Shown one piece after another: positions 1 to 7,550 of a stretch of 64,000 nucleotides of DNA. The notes under the pieces are model-generated. The model searched no databases. It saw only the letters and a list, made by a program, of their open reading frames with translations, and was not told the origin of the DNA. A program made the translations under genes and the position numbers. The DNA lies in assembly GCF_002112505.1 (NCBI RefSeq), contig NZ_NEHW01000017.1:53979-117978 (forward strand), given 5' to 3'. The stretch's first letter is position 1. Each line of letters starts with the position of its first letter. The stretch is from Pseudomonas sp. R28(2017) (lineage in GTDB: Bacteria > Pseudomonadota > Gammaproteobacteria > Pseudomonadales > Pseudomonadaceae).

Positions 1-190
1 TGCATTCGACCTTCATCTGTTCGCACAGGGCATGGGTGATGTCGATGTCGAAGCCGTGCAGCTGGTTGTCGGCATCGACATAGTTGAAGGGCGGGTAGGC
101 ACCTTCGGTGGCGAAGCGCAGGGTCTCGGCACTGGCGTTACCTGCCAGCAACAGGGCACACGCACCCAGCATAGCCATGGTCTTGTTCAT
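1..190 (-). CDS. Amino-acid ABC transporter periplasmic binding protein (5' part only)
   Basis: The reading frame starts at an ATG at 190 and runs off the left edge, so only the first 63 residues are visible. They comprise a signal peptide (MNKTMAMLGACALLLAGNASA) followed by the start of a mature family-3 solute-binding protein: ETLRFATEGAYPPFNYVD, then GFDIDI. That opening is typical of polar amino-acid binding proteins. A GAGGTG ribosome site sits just upstream. It lies 21 bp after the RpiR regulator gene on the same strand. In P. putida the equivalent transporter belongs to the D-lysine catabolic cluster, so D-lysine or another basic amino acid is the likely ligand. That assignment rests on context, not on visible binding residues. 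Confidence 0.85.
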   Translation of the reverse strand, partial: MNKTMAMLGACALLLAGNASAETLRFATEGAYPPFNYVDADNQLHGFDIDITHALCEQMKVEC

Positions 191-211
191 CTCGCACCTC
201 TTGCACTCTTG

Positions 212-1084
212 CTATTGTTGTTTGTTCGCTGGCCACGAGGTGTAGCCGACGAACTCGTTATGTAGAGCGGCAGTTGCTTCCAAGCGTTTTTCAACATCAG
301 GCCCGAGCTTCTTGCAGACCTCGTTGACCATCAGGTGCACCCACGACAGCATGGTCGCGGTGGACTCCCAGAACAGGTTGAATTCGGTGGGGATGCGGAA
401 CACTTCGTCGGCATGGGCGTCGGCCCAGTCGCAGAAGGTGTCGGTCACCAGGGTGACCGGGATACCTGCGGCGCGTGCCTTCTGGCACAGCAGCAGGGCA
501 TGGCGCGAATAGCGGCGGGCCTCGAACACCACCAGCGTGGTGGCCTCGCTGCGGCCGAGCAGCACGTCGCCGAAATGCCCGGCGCTGCCATCGACCAGTT
601 GCACGCCGTCGCGCAGGTACTGCAGCAGGTGGCTCATGCACATGGCGATGCCACGCTCGGTCTGGAAACCGGCGATGCACACTCGTGGCTTTTCTGCCAG
701 GCGCTGGGCCACGGCGTGCCAGGCGTCGCTCTGGCGGTATTCGTGGACGCGGACCAGGGCTGCCATTTCCAGCTCCAGGCTGCCGGCGTTGTCGCTGACG
801 TCCTCGTTCTGGCGATATTCTTGCAGGCGATCCCCCATCAGCCACGGCCCGTCGCCGAGGTCGCTCTGCAGGTCTTGCTTGAGCGCCTTGAGATGGGCAT
901 AACCGAGGGAGCGGCAGAAGCGCCCGACGCTGGATTCGCTGACGCCCAGCTTGGCGGCAATGCTGGCCGAGGTCTGGAACGGCAGTTCGTGCAGGTTGGC
1001 GAGCATGTAGCTGGCGATCTTGCGGCCCGAGGCAGCGGCCCCTTGCAGGCTGTTTTCCAGGCGTTGCTTGATCGGTTGGCTCAT
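212..1084 (-). CDS. RpiR-family transcriptional regulator (HTH + SIS domains)
   Basis: This 290-residue protein has an N-terminal RpiR helix-turn-helix (about residues 1-77, with TSASIAAKLGVSESSVGRFC as the recognition region). A SIS sugar-isomerase-like effector domain follows (about 110-250, including CIAGFQTERG and the VVFEARRYSRHALLL stretch). Members usually repress or activate catabolic genes in response to a metabolite bound by the SIS domain. It is transcribed away from dpkA, with 143 bp between them that contain two dyads, and is followed by the ABC binding protein gene. Control of the flanking D-lysine/imine catabolism genes is therefore the likely role. The ligand cannot be read from the sequence. 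Confidence 0.9.
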   Translation of the reverse strand: MSQPIKQRLENSLQGAAASGRKIASYMLANLHELPFQTSASIAAKLGVSESSVGRFCRSLGYAHLKALKQDLQSDLGDGPWLMGDRLQEYRQNEDVSDNAGSLELEMAALVRVHEYRQSDAWHAVAQRLAEKPRVCIAGFQTERGIAMCMSHLLQYLRDGVQLVDGSAGHFGDVLLGRSEATTLVVFEARRYSRHALLLCQKARAAGIPVTLVTDTFCDWADAHADEVFRIPTEFNLFWESTATMLSWVHLMVNEVCKKLGPDVEKRLEATAALHNEFVGYTSWPANKQQ

Positions 1085-1112
1085 GCGGCTGCTCCAGGTG
1101 AGGCGTGGATTA

Positions 1113-1162
1113 GAAAATGGCTGTTTTCTGTCATGTCGTCAACAATTGACAGATAGCTGTCA
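1113..1162. promoter_or_regulatory. Candidate operator dyads between the RpiR gene and dpkA
   Basis: Two perfect inverted repeats lie in the divergent intergenic region: GAAAA-N6-TTTTC at 1113-1128 and TGACAG-ATAG-CTGTCA at 1147-1162. A further CTGTCA overlaps the first at 1128-1133. The repeated CTGTCA/TGACAG half sites sit where an autoregulatory RpiR protein would bind to control both divergent transcripts. Binding is inferred. Confidence 0.4.
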
Positions 1163-1227
1163 CTTATCGGAAAGTTTTTGTCGTTGCACACGCTGTTGCC
1201 ATTCCAATTCCAAGAAAGGAGCTACAG

Positions 1228-2253
1228 ATGTCCGCACCTTCCACCGGCCCGCTCGTGCGCGTGCCCTTCACCGAACTGCAGGGGCTGTTGCAAGCGATCT
1301 TTCAGCGCCACGGCTGCAGCGAAACGGTGGCCACCGTGCTTGCCCACAACTGCACCAGTGCCCAGCGCGATGGCGCCCACAGCCACGGCGTGTTTCGGAT
1401 CCCCGGTTACGTTTCGACCCTGGCCAGCGGCTGGGTGGATGGGCGTGCCACGCCGCAGGTGACCGATGTGGCGCCAGGCTACGTGCGTGTGGATGCCGCC
1501 GGTGGCTTCGCCCAGCCCGCCCTGGCGGCGGCGCGTGGGTTGCTGGTGGAAAAGGCCCGCAGCGCCGGCATTGCCGTGCTGGCGATCCATAACTCGCACC
1601 ATTTCGCCGCACTGTGGCCCGATGTAGAGCCGTTCGCAGAGGAAGGCCTGGTGGCGCTGAGCGTGGTCAACAGCATGACCTGCGTGGTGCCGCACGGTGC
1701 GCGCAAACCGTTGTTCGGCACCAACCCGATCGCCTTCGCCGCGCCGTGCGCGGGGCATGATCCGATCGTCTTCGACATGGCCACCAGCGCCATGGCCCAC
1801 GGCGACGTGCAGATCGCCGCGCGTGCCGGCCAGGCATTGCCCGAAGGCATGGGCGTGGATGCCCAGGGCCAGCCAACCACCGACCCCAAGGCCATTCTCG
1901 AAGGCGGCGCGCTGTTGCCGTTTGGCGGGCACAAGGGCTCGGCACTGTCGATGATGGTCGAGTTGCTGGCAGCGGCGCTGACTGGTGGGCATTTCTCCTG
2001 GGAGTTCGACTGGTCAGGGCACCCGGGAGCGAAGACGCCGTGGACCGGGCAATTGATCATCGTCATTGACCCGAGCAAGGCCGAGGGTGAGCGGTTTGCC
2101 CAGCGCAGCCGCGAGCTGGTCGAGCACATGCAAGCCGCGGGGCTATCGCGGATGCCGGGCGAGCGGCGTTACCGCGAGCGGGAACAGGCTGAGCGAGAAG
2201 GGGTGGCGGTAACTGAGCAAGAGCTGCAAGGCCTGAAAGAATTGCTTGGCTGA
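1228..2253 (+). CDS. dpkA: Delta1-piperideine-2-carboxylate / delta1-pyrroline-2-carboxylate reductase
   Basis: The 341-residue protein belongs to the malate/L-lactate dehydrogenase-2 (Ldh_2) family of NAD(P)H-dependent reductases. Visible marks are the N-terminal THNC-like ATVLAHNCTSAQRDGAHSHGVFRI region carrying the catalytic His, AIHNSHHFAALWPDVEP, and the cofactor-binding stretch GTNPIAFAAP near residue 165. In P. putida the orthologue DpkA reduces cyclic imines, forming L-pipecolate in D-lysine breakdown and L-proline from the pyrroline. An AAGGAG ribosome site precedes the ATG. The RpiR gene (divergent) and the aminotransferase AmaC (downstream) supply the regulator and the enzyme making its substrate. 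The family is certain; the exact substrate rests on synteny. Confidence 0.87.
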   Translation: MSAPSTGPLVRVPFTELQGLLQAIFQRHGCSETVATVLAHNCTSAQRDGAHSHGVFRIPGYVSTLASGWVDGRATPQVTDVAPGYVRVDAAGGFAQPALAAARGLLVEKARSAGIAVLAIHNSHHFAALWPDVEPFAEEGLVALSVVNSMTCVVPHGARKPLFGTNPIAFAAPCAGHDPIVFDMATSAMAHGDVQIAARAGQALPEGMGVDAQGQPTTDPKAILEGGALLPFGGHKGSALSMMVELLAAALTGGHFSWEFDWSGHPGAKTPWTGQLIIVIDPSKAEGERFAQRSRELVEHMQAAGLSRMPGERRYREREQAEREGVAVTEQELQGLKELLG

Positions 2254-2257
2254 TCCG

Positions 2258-2348
2258 GCCTCTTCGCGGGCAAGCCCGCTCCCACAGGTACTGCACAGAT
2301 CTCAAGGGCTGTGATATCCCTGTGGGAGCGGGCATGCCCGCGAAGAAT
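2258..2348. repeat. REP pair (inverted P. putida REP elements)
   Basis: Two REP palindromes in opposite orientation, CGCGGGCAAGCCCGCTCCCAC at the left and GTGGGAGCGGGCATGCCCGCG at the right, are separated by about 30 bp. They lie between dpkA and amaC and can fold into a long hairpin, which could attenuate or stabilise the transcript. Confidence 0.85.
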
Positions 2349-2477
2349 CCAGCACAAATCCCCAGCTGTGCAAAGTTGCATAGACAACCTTGCACTTATG
2401 TGATGTTCCTTGGGCCCGACTCCGGGTATCCTCAGGGCAGTCTTTCCGAACTGTCCTGATCCAAGGAGCTGCACGCT

Positions 2478-3674
2478 GTGTTCAAACATGTCGATGCCTA
2501 TGCCGGCGACCCGATCCTCTCGTTGATGGAAACCTTCAAGGCCGACCCGCGCGCCGACAAGGTCAACCTGAGTATCGGCCTGTATTACGATGAGGCCGGT
2601 GTGGTGCCGCAGCTGGCGGCGGTCGATGCGGTCGAGAAGCGCATCGCCGGTGTTGACCACGAAGCCTCGCTGTACCTGCCGATGGAAGGCCTGGCCAGCT
2701 ACCGCCAAGCGATCCAGTCGCTGCTGTTCGGTGCCGACCACCCGGCCGTGACCGGCAAGCGCGTGGCCACCGTGCAGACCGTGGGCGGTTCCGGTGCGCT
2801 GAAAGTCGGTGCCGACTTCCTCAAGCGCTACTTCCCGCAGTCGGAAGTCTGGGTCAGCAACCCGACCTGGGACAACCACCGCGCCATCTTCGAAGGTGCT
2901 GGGTTCAAGGTGCACACCTACCCGTACTTCGACCAGGCCAGCCGTGGCGTCGACTTCGACGGCATGCTGCAGGCCCTGCAGGCGCTGCCAGCCAACAGCA
3001 TCGTGCTGCTGCACCCGTGCTGCCACAACCCTACCGGTGCCGACCTCGAGCAGGGCCAGTGGCAACAAGTGGTGGAAGTGGTCAAGGCACGCCAGCTGAT
3101 CCCATTCCTCGATATCGCCTACCAGGGCTTCGGCGAAGGCCTGGTGGAAGACGCCTACGCCATCCGCGAAATGGCCCGTGCCGGCGTGCCGTGCCTGGTC
3201 AGCAACTCGTTCTCCAAGATCTTCTCGCTGTACGGCGAGCGGGTAGGGGGCCTGTCGGTGGTCTGCGACGACGAAGCCACCACCCAGAGCGTGCTCGGCC
3301 AGCTCAAGGCCACCGTGCGCCGCAACTACTCCAGCCCGCCCAACTTCGGTGCCCAGCTGGTGGCTGGCGTGCTTGGCGACGCCGAACTCAACGCCCAGTG
3401 GGCGGCAGAAGTGGAAGTGATGCGCAAGCGTATCCTCGACATGCGCCAGGCACTGGTCGATGCCCTGGCGGTCCTGCTGCCAGGCCAGGACTTCCAGTTC
3501 TTCCTGCGCCAGCGCGGCATGTTCAGCTACACCGGTTTCAGCGTCGAGCAGGTGCGTCGCCTGCGTGACGAGTTCGGTGTGTACCTGATCGACAGCGGCC
3601 GGGTGTGCATGTCCGGCCTGCGTCCGGCCAACCTGCAACGGGTTGCCGAAGCCTTCGCTGCCGTACAGAAATAA
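2478..3674 (+). CDS. amaC: Aromatic/D-lysine aminotransferase (class I PLP, TyrB-like)
   Basis: This 398-residue fold-type I aminotransferase of the aspartate/aromatic (TyrB) subgroup starts at GTG 2478 behind AAGGAG with about 9-nt spacing. Visible motifs are the N-terminal NLSIGLYYDEAGVVPQL, the HPCCHNPTG loop, and SNSFSKIFSLYGERVG with the PLP Schiff-base lysine at residue 247. In P. putida the gene next to dpkA is AmaC, which transaminates D-lysine to 2-keto-6-aminocaproate, the precursor of the cyclic imine that DpkA reduces. Sequence alone would equally support a tyrosine/phenylalanine aminotransferase. The D-lysine role is taken from gene order. Confidence 0.82.
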   Translation: MFKHVDAYAGDPILSLMETFKADPRADKVNLSIGLYYDEAGVVPQLAAVDAVEKRIAGVDHEASLYLPMEGLASYRQAIQSLLFGADHPAVTGKRVATVQTVGGSGALKVGADFLKRYFPQSEVWVSNPTWDNHRAIFEGAGFKVHTYPYFDQASRGVDFDGMLQALQALPANSIVLLHPCCHNPTGADLEQGQWQQVVEVVKARQLIPFLDIAYQGFGEGLVEDAYAIREMARAGVPCLVSNSFSKIFSLYGERVGGLSVVCDDEATTQSVLGQLKATVRRNYSSPPNFGAQLVAGVLGDAELNAQWAAEVEVMRKRILDMRQALVDALAVLLPGQDFQFFLRQRGMFSYTGFSVEQVRRLRDEFGVYLIDSGRVCMSGLRPANLQRVAEAFAAVQK

Positions 3675-3695
3675 GGCCGCACGGGGCCGCTATGC

Positions 3696-3760
3696 GGCCC
3701 ATCGCCGGCAAGCGCGGCGCCTGCAGGTGTGGGAGCCGGCTTGCCGGCGAAAGGGCTGCA
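3696..3760. repeat. REP element pair after amaC
   Basis: GCCGGCAAGCGCGGC and GGGAGCCGGCTTGCCGGCG form opposed variant REP palindromes just downstream of amaC. A GGGCCGC-TAT-GCGGCCC hairpin immediately before them may serve as the amaC transcript end, although no T-tract follows. Confidence 0.7.
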
Positions 3761-3797
3761 CCGCAGCGCCTCCTTTGGCACAACCCGCTTGTAAAGA

Positions 3798-3900
3798 CAA
3801 GTGCAACCGCTCCTCGGAAAAGGGCTTCGCAAGTGCAACCTTTCCGTGCACAATCGCGCCCCTCTTCCCCGGTTGAGTTGGGCGAATCGTCTAGTTCGCC
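3798..3900. promoter_or_regulatory. Direct repeats and a dyad upstream of the HAAAP permease gene
   Basis: The 11-mer CAAGTGCAACC occurs at 3798-3808 and 3830-3840, spaced 32 bp (about three helical turns). A dyad GGCGAA-N8-TTCGCC follows at 3881-3900. Repeats phased this way suggest a regulator binding one DNA face, or an RNA hairpin in the leader. No regulator can be named. Confidence 0.3.
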
Positions 3901-3943
3901 ATTCTCAGCCTGTTGCAGTCTTGCGAGTGGAGCTTCACCCGGA

Positions 3944-5224
3944 ATGAATGAGCAGGCCCCAAGCGTTGAACAACGCTTTGCAGAATCGACCCCCGCCACC
4001 CTCGGCAGCTGGTCGCGTAACGACACCACCTGGATGCTGGGCCTGTTCGGCACAGCCATCGGCGCAGGTACCTTGTTCCTGCCGATCAACGCTGGCCTCG
4101 GCGGCTTCTGGCCGTTGCTGATCCTGGCCGCGCTGGCCTTCCCGATGACCTATTTCTCCCACCGTGGCCTGACCCGCTTCGTGCTGTCCGGGCGCAGCGG
4201 CGGTGACATCACCGAAGTGGTCGAAGAGCATTTCGGCATCAAGGCCGGTGCGCTGATCACCGTGCTGTACTTCTTCGCGATCTTCCCGATCCTGCTTATC
4301 TACAGCGTGGCCCTGACCAACACCGTCAGCAGCTTCCTGGAGCACCAGCTGCACATGGCGCCGCCACCGCGGGCGCTCCTGTCGTTCGTGCTGATCCTCG
4401 GCCTGCTGGCGATCGTGCGCTGCGGCGAGCAGGCCACGGTCAAGGTCATGAGCCTGCTGGTGTACCCGTTCATCGTTGCCCTGGGCCTGCTCGGCCTGTA
4501 CCTCATCCCGCACTGGACCGGCGGCATCCTCGACAGCGCCGCCCAGGTGCCGTCGGGTTCGGCATTCCTGCACACCCTGTGGCTGGCCATTCCGGTGATG
4601 GTGTTCTCGTTCAACCATTCGCCGATCATTTCGGCCTTCGCCGTGGACCAGAAGCGCAGCTATGGCGAGCACGCCGATGCGCGCAGTGGCCAGATCCTGC
4701 GCCGTGCCCACCTGCTGATGGTGGTGATGGTGCTGTTCTTCGTGTTCAGCTGCGTGCTCACCCTGAGCAGTGCCCAGCTGGCCGAAGCCAAGGCGCAGAA
4801 CCTGTCGATCCTGTCGTACCTGGCCAACCACTTCAGCAACCCGACCATTGCCTTCGCCGCGCCGCTGATCGCCTTTGTCGCCATTGCCAAGTCGTTCCTG
4901 GGCCACTACATCGGCGCCAGTGAAGGCCTCAAGGGCATCATTGCCAAGACCGGCGCACGCCCGGGTGCCAAGGCCCTGGACCGCCTGGTTGCCGCACTGA
5001 TGCTGGTGGTCTGCTGGATCGTCGCCACCCTCAACCCGAGCATCCTCGGCATGATCGAATCGCTCGGCGGCCCGATCCTCGCCGTGCTGCTGTTCCTGAT
5101 GCCGATGTACGCCATCCGTCGCGTACCGTCGATGCGCAAGTACAGCGGTGCACTGTCGAACGTGTTCGTGGTGGTGATCGGCCTGGTTGCGCTGACCTCG
5201 GTGGTGTACGGCCTGATCAGCTGA
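3944..5224 (+). CDS. HAAAP-family amino-acid permease (SdaC-like)
   Basis: The 426-residue integral membrane protein has about eleven hydrophobic segments and the hydroxy/aromatic amino acid permease signature GTAIGAGTLFLPINAG near residue 35. It resembles SdaC/serine and aromatic amino-acid proton symporters. The frame is open further upstream, but the protein-like sequence begins at the ATG at 3944 (MNEQAPSVEQRF), so that start was chosen. A second ATG at 3948 is out of frame. It lies downstream of amaC but is separated by a REP pair and its own leader with repeats. A role in importing an aminotransferase substrate is plausible but unproven. A strong terminator follows. Confidence 0.85.
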   Translation: MNEQAPSVEQRFAESTPATLGSWSRNDTTWMLGLFGTAIGAGTLFLPINAGLGGFWPLLILAALAFPMTYFSHRGLTRFVLSGRSGGDITEVVEEHFGIKAGALITVLYFFAIFPILLIYSVALTNTVSSFLEHQLHMAPPPRALLSFVLILGLLAIVRCGEQATVKVMSLLVYPFIVALGLLGLYLIPHWTGGILDSAAQVPSGSAFLHTLWLAIPVMVFSFNHSPIISAFAVDQKRSYGEHADARSGQILRRAHLLMVVMVLFFVFSCVLTLSSAQLAEAKAQNLSILSYLANHFSNPTIAFAAPLIAFVAIAKSFLGHYIGASEGLKGIIAKTGARPGAKALDRLVAALMLVVCWIVATLNPSILGMIESLGGPILAVLLFLMPMYAIRRVPSMRKYSGALSNVFVVVIGLVALTSVVYGLIS

Positions 5225-5242
5225 TTCACTGCCCGCAACAGG

Positions 5243-5281
5243 AAAAGCCCGGAGGCTTTGTCGCCATCCGGGCTTTTTTTT
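5243..5281 (+). terminator. Rho-independent terminator of the permease gene
   Basis: AAAAGCCCGG at 5243-5252 pairs with CCGGGCTTTT at 5268-5277, and the run of T continues to 5281. The hairpin begins 18 bp after the stop codon. Confidence 0.9.
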
Positions 5282-5392
5282 GTCCACAGGATTTGTCCGG
5301 CAATAGAACAATTTCAATGTACCCATAGGCACCCGGCCGCCTTCATGATTAACTCAGTGTCCTTTTCAAAACCCCCGCATAAGGATTTCGTC

Positions 5393-5893
5393 ATGGCTCA
5401 AGTCACGCTCAAAGGCAACCCGGTTCAGGTCAACGGCAACCTGCCACAGGCCGGCGCCCAGGCGCCGGCTTTCTCCCTGGTGGGTGAAGGCCTGGCTGAC
5501 AAGTCGCTGAAGGACTACGCCGGCAAGCGCAAGGTGCTGAACATCTTCCCAAGCGTCGACACCCCGACCTGCGCCACGTCCGTGCGCAAGTTCAACGCCC
5601 AGGCCAACGACCTGGCCAACACCGTGGTGCTGTGCATCTCGGCCGACCTGCCATTCGCCCAGGCGCGCTTCTGCGGTGCCGAAGGCCTGGACAACGTGAA
5701 GAACCTGTCCACCCTGCGTGGTGCCGAGTTCCTGCAGAACTACGGCGTTGCCATCGCCGACGGCCCGCTGGCCGGCCTGGCTGCCCGTGCCGTGGTGGTA
5801 CTGGACGAGAACGACAAGGTGCTGCACAGCGAGCTGGTTGGCGAGATCGCCGACGAGCCGAACTACGATGCAGCCCTGGCTGTACTGAAGTAA
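5393..5893 (+). CDS. tpx: Thiol peroxidase (atypical 2-Cys peroxiredoxin)
   Basis: This 166-residue cytoplasmic peroxiredoxin of the Tpx family reduces peroxides with electrons from thioredoxin. The peroxidatic cysteine is C60 in SVDTPTCATSVRKF and the resolving cysteine is C94 in ARFCGAEG, the normal Tpx arrangement. The length is typical. The ATG at 5393 was chosen because AAGGA lies upstream and the sequence begins MAQVTLKGNPVQVNG like other Tpx proteins; a longer frame upstream overlaps the previous terminator. It is monocistronic, flanked by terminators. Confidence 0.96.
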   Translation: MAQVTLKGNPVQVNGNLPQAGAQAPAFSLVGEGLADKSLKDYAGKRKVLNIFPSVDTPTCATSVRKFNAQANDLANTVVLCISADLPFAQARFCGAEGLDNVKNLSTLRGAEFLQNYGVAIADGPLAGLAARAVVVLDENDKVLHSELVGEIADEPNYDAALAVLK

Positions 5894-5930
5894 GGATTGC
5901 CTGGGGTAGCACGGGCTGAGGATGCCTGTG

Positions 5931-6030
5931 CCGGCCCTTTCGCGGGCGCGCCCGCTCCCACAGGTACGGCGCAGCCCATGAGACCTGCGATATCCCTGTA
6001 GGAGCGGGCGTGCCCGCGATAGGGCCGGGG
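5931..6030. repeat. REP pair downstream of tpx
   Basis: Opposed REP palindromes CGCGGGCGCGCCCGCTCCCACAG (left) and GGAGCGGGCGTGCCCGCG (right) lie 31-100 bp beyond a tpx stop codon at 5893. With the terminator at 6079 and the repeats before muxA they account for most of the 346-bp gap between tpx and muxA. Confidence 0.85.
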
Positions 6031-6078
6031 CAGGTAAAGGAACTCTTCTGCCTGGCTCCTCTCAAAGCAACACCCTGT

Positions 6079-6110
6079 AACGGCCCGGAACCCTTTCCGG
6101 GCCGTTTTCA
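6079..6110 (+). terminator. Rho-independent terminator of tpx
   Basis: A perfect 12-bp stem, AACGGCCCGGAA (6079-6090) with TTCCGGGCCGTT (6095-6106), has a 4-nt loop and ends in TTTT plus a T-rich tail. Confidence 0.9.
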
Positions 6111-6116
6111 TTTAAA

Positions 6117-6238
6117 GTTCAACCTTTTGGCAACGTCAGGCAAAGGTAAACCTCTGGTAAAGAGCCTTTGCTATACCGGTGCCAGTGCTTATCGTTCAAC
6201 CTCCCAAGCCGCCATTTCTGAACAAGGTTCGTTCAACC
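6117..6238. promoter_or_regulatory. Triple GTTCAACC repeat upstream of muxA
   Basis: The octamer GTTCAACC occurs at 6117-6124, 6194-6201 and 6231-6238, all on the + strand. The last copy ends 1 bp before the muxA ATG, in the ribosome-site region. The last two share the longer CGTTCAACC. Binding here could block translation or transcription of the efflux operon. The factor is unknown. Confidence 0.3.
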
Positions 6239-6239
6239 C

Positions 6240-7550
6240 ATGCAAGTGTCCAATTCCCGATCCCCTCGTCGCTGGCTCGTCGGCCTGCTGATCCTGCTGC
6301 TGGTGGCCCTGCTGGCCTGGTGGCTGTGGCCCGCGGCAACGCCTGCCCACAAAGCGGCTGGTGGAGGGCGCGGCGGCAAAGGCGTGGGCATGGGCATGGG
6401 CGGCCGGCCGGGTTTCGGCGGCTCCACCGACCCGGTGCCGGTGCGCGTCGAGCCGGTGCGCGTGGGTGACTTCCCGCTCTACTACAAGGCCCTGGGCACG
6501 GTCACCGCGACCAACACGGTGAATGTGCGCAGCCGGGTGGCAGGCGAACTGGTGAAAATCCTCTTCAAGGAGGGCCAGCAGGTCAAGGCTGGCGACCTGC
6601 TCGCCGAAATCGACCCGCGCCCTTACCGCATCGCCCTGCAGCAGGCCGAAGGCACCCTGGCGCAGAACCAGGCGCAACTGAAGAACGCCCAGGTCGACCT
6701 GGCGCGCTATAAAGGCCTGTACGCCCAGGACAGCATCGCCAAACAGACCCTCGACACCGCAGAGGCCCAGGTCGCGCAGTTCCAGGGGCTGGTCAAGACC
6801 AACCAGGCCCAGGTCAACGATGCCCGCCTGAACCTCGACTTCACCCAGATCCGTGCGCCGATCAACGGCCGCGTGGGGCTGCGCCAGCTCGACCTGGGCA
6901 ACCTGGTGGCGGCCAACGACACCACCGCCCTGGTGGTGATCACCCAGACCGAGCCGATCACTGTGGCCTTCACCTTGCCCGAAACCGAGCTGACCACCGT
7001 GCTCGAGCGTTACCGCAGCGGCGCCAGCCTGCCCGTCGAGGCCTGGGACCGCAGCGACAGCAAGCTGCAGTCTACCGGCGTACTGGGCAGCATCGACAAC
7101 CAGATCGACACCACCACCGGCACCCTGAAGTTCAAGGGCCGCTTCGAGAACAAGGACCTGGCGCTGTTCCCCAACCAGTTCGTCAACGTGCGCCTGCTGG
7201 CCGACACCCTCAAGCAGGTGGTGATGGCCCCGGCAGCGGCCGTGCAGTTCGGCAACGACGGCACCTTCGCCTATGTGGTCAACGAACAGAGCACTGTCAA
7301 CATCCGCAAGCTCAAGGTCGGTGCCAGCGATGGCCAGAACAGTGTCATCCTCGACGGGCTCAAGGCCGGCGACCGCCTGGTGCTGGAAGGCACCGACCGC
7401 CTGCGCGAAGGCACCAAGGTCGAGGTGGTCGAGGACAGCTCGCAAGTGCCGACCACCCCAGGCCAGCACCTGCAGGGCCAGGACGCCAAGGGTTCGGCCC
7501 AGGCCGATGAAGCGCCTTCCGGCAAAGCGGCAGCCAAGGCGGGCGCATGA
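6240..7550 (+). CDS. muxA: RND efflux membrane fusion protein MuxA (MdtA-like)
   Basis: The 436-residue periplasmic adaptor has one N-terminal membrane anchor (RRWLVGLLILLLVALLAWWLW, about 10-30) and then a Gly-rich linker. The HlyD/biotinyl-lipoyl, hairpin and beta-barrel domains follow; ALGTVTATNTVNVRSRVAGEL marks the lipoyl half and LPETELTTVLERYRSG the barrel. It joins the inner-membrane pumps to the outer-membrane channel. The stop overlaps the muxB start by 4 bp (ATGA), indicating translational coupling. The ribosome site is weak (AAGG 12 nt away). Order and lengths match MuxABC-OpmB of Pseudomonas and MdtABC of enterics, a pump with two different RND subunits. Confidence 0.93.
   Translation: MQVSNSRSPRRWLVGLLILLLVALLAWWLWPAATPAHKAAGGGRGGKGVGMGMGGRPGFGGSTDPVPVRVEPVRVGDFPLYYKALGTVTATNTVNVRSRVAGELVKILFKEGQQVKAGDLLAEIDPRPYRIALQQAEGTLAQNQAQLKNAQVDLARYKGLYAQDSIAKQTLDTAEAQVAQFQGLVKTNQAQVNDARLNLDFTQIRAPINGRVGLRQLDLGNLVAANDTTALVVITQTEPITVAFTLPETELTTVLERYRSGASLPVEAWDRSDSKLQSTGVLGSIDNQIDTTTGTLKFKGRFENKDLALFPNQFVNVRLLADTLKQVVMAPAAAVQFGNDGTFAYVVNEQSTVNIRKLKVGASDGQNSVILDGLKAGDRLVLEGTDRLREGTKVEVVEDSSQVPTTPGQHLQGQDAKGSAQADEAPSGKAAAKAGA

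Noticed and set aside
3605..3943. A 113-codon N-terminal extension of the HAAAP permease
   Set aside because: It overlaps the end of amaC and a REP pair, and encodes Arg/Ser-rich non-membrane sequence. The permease proper begins at 3944.
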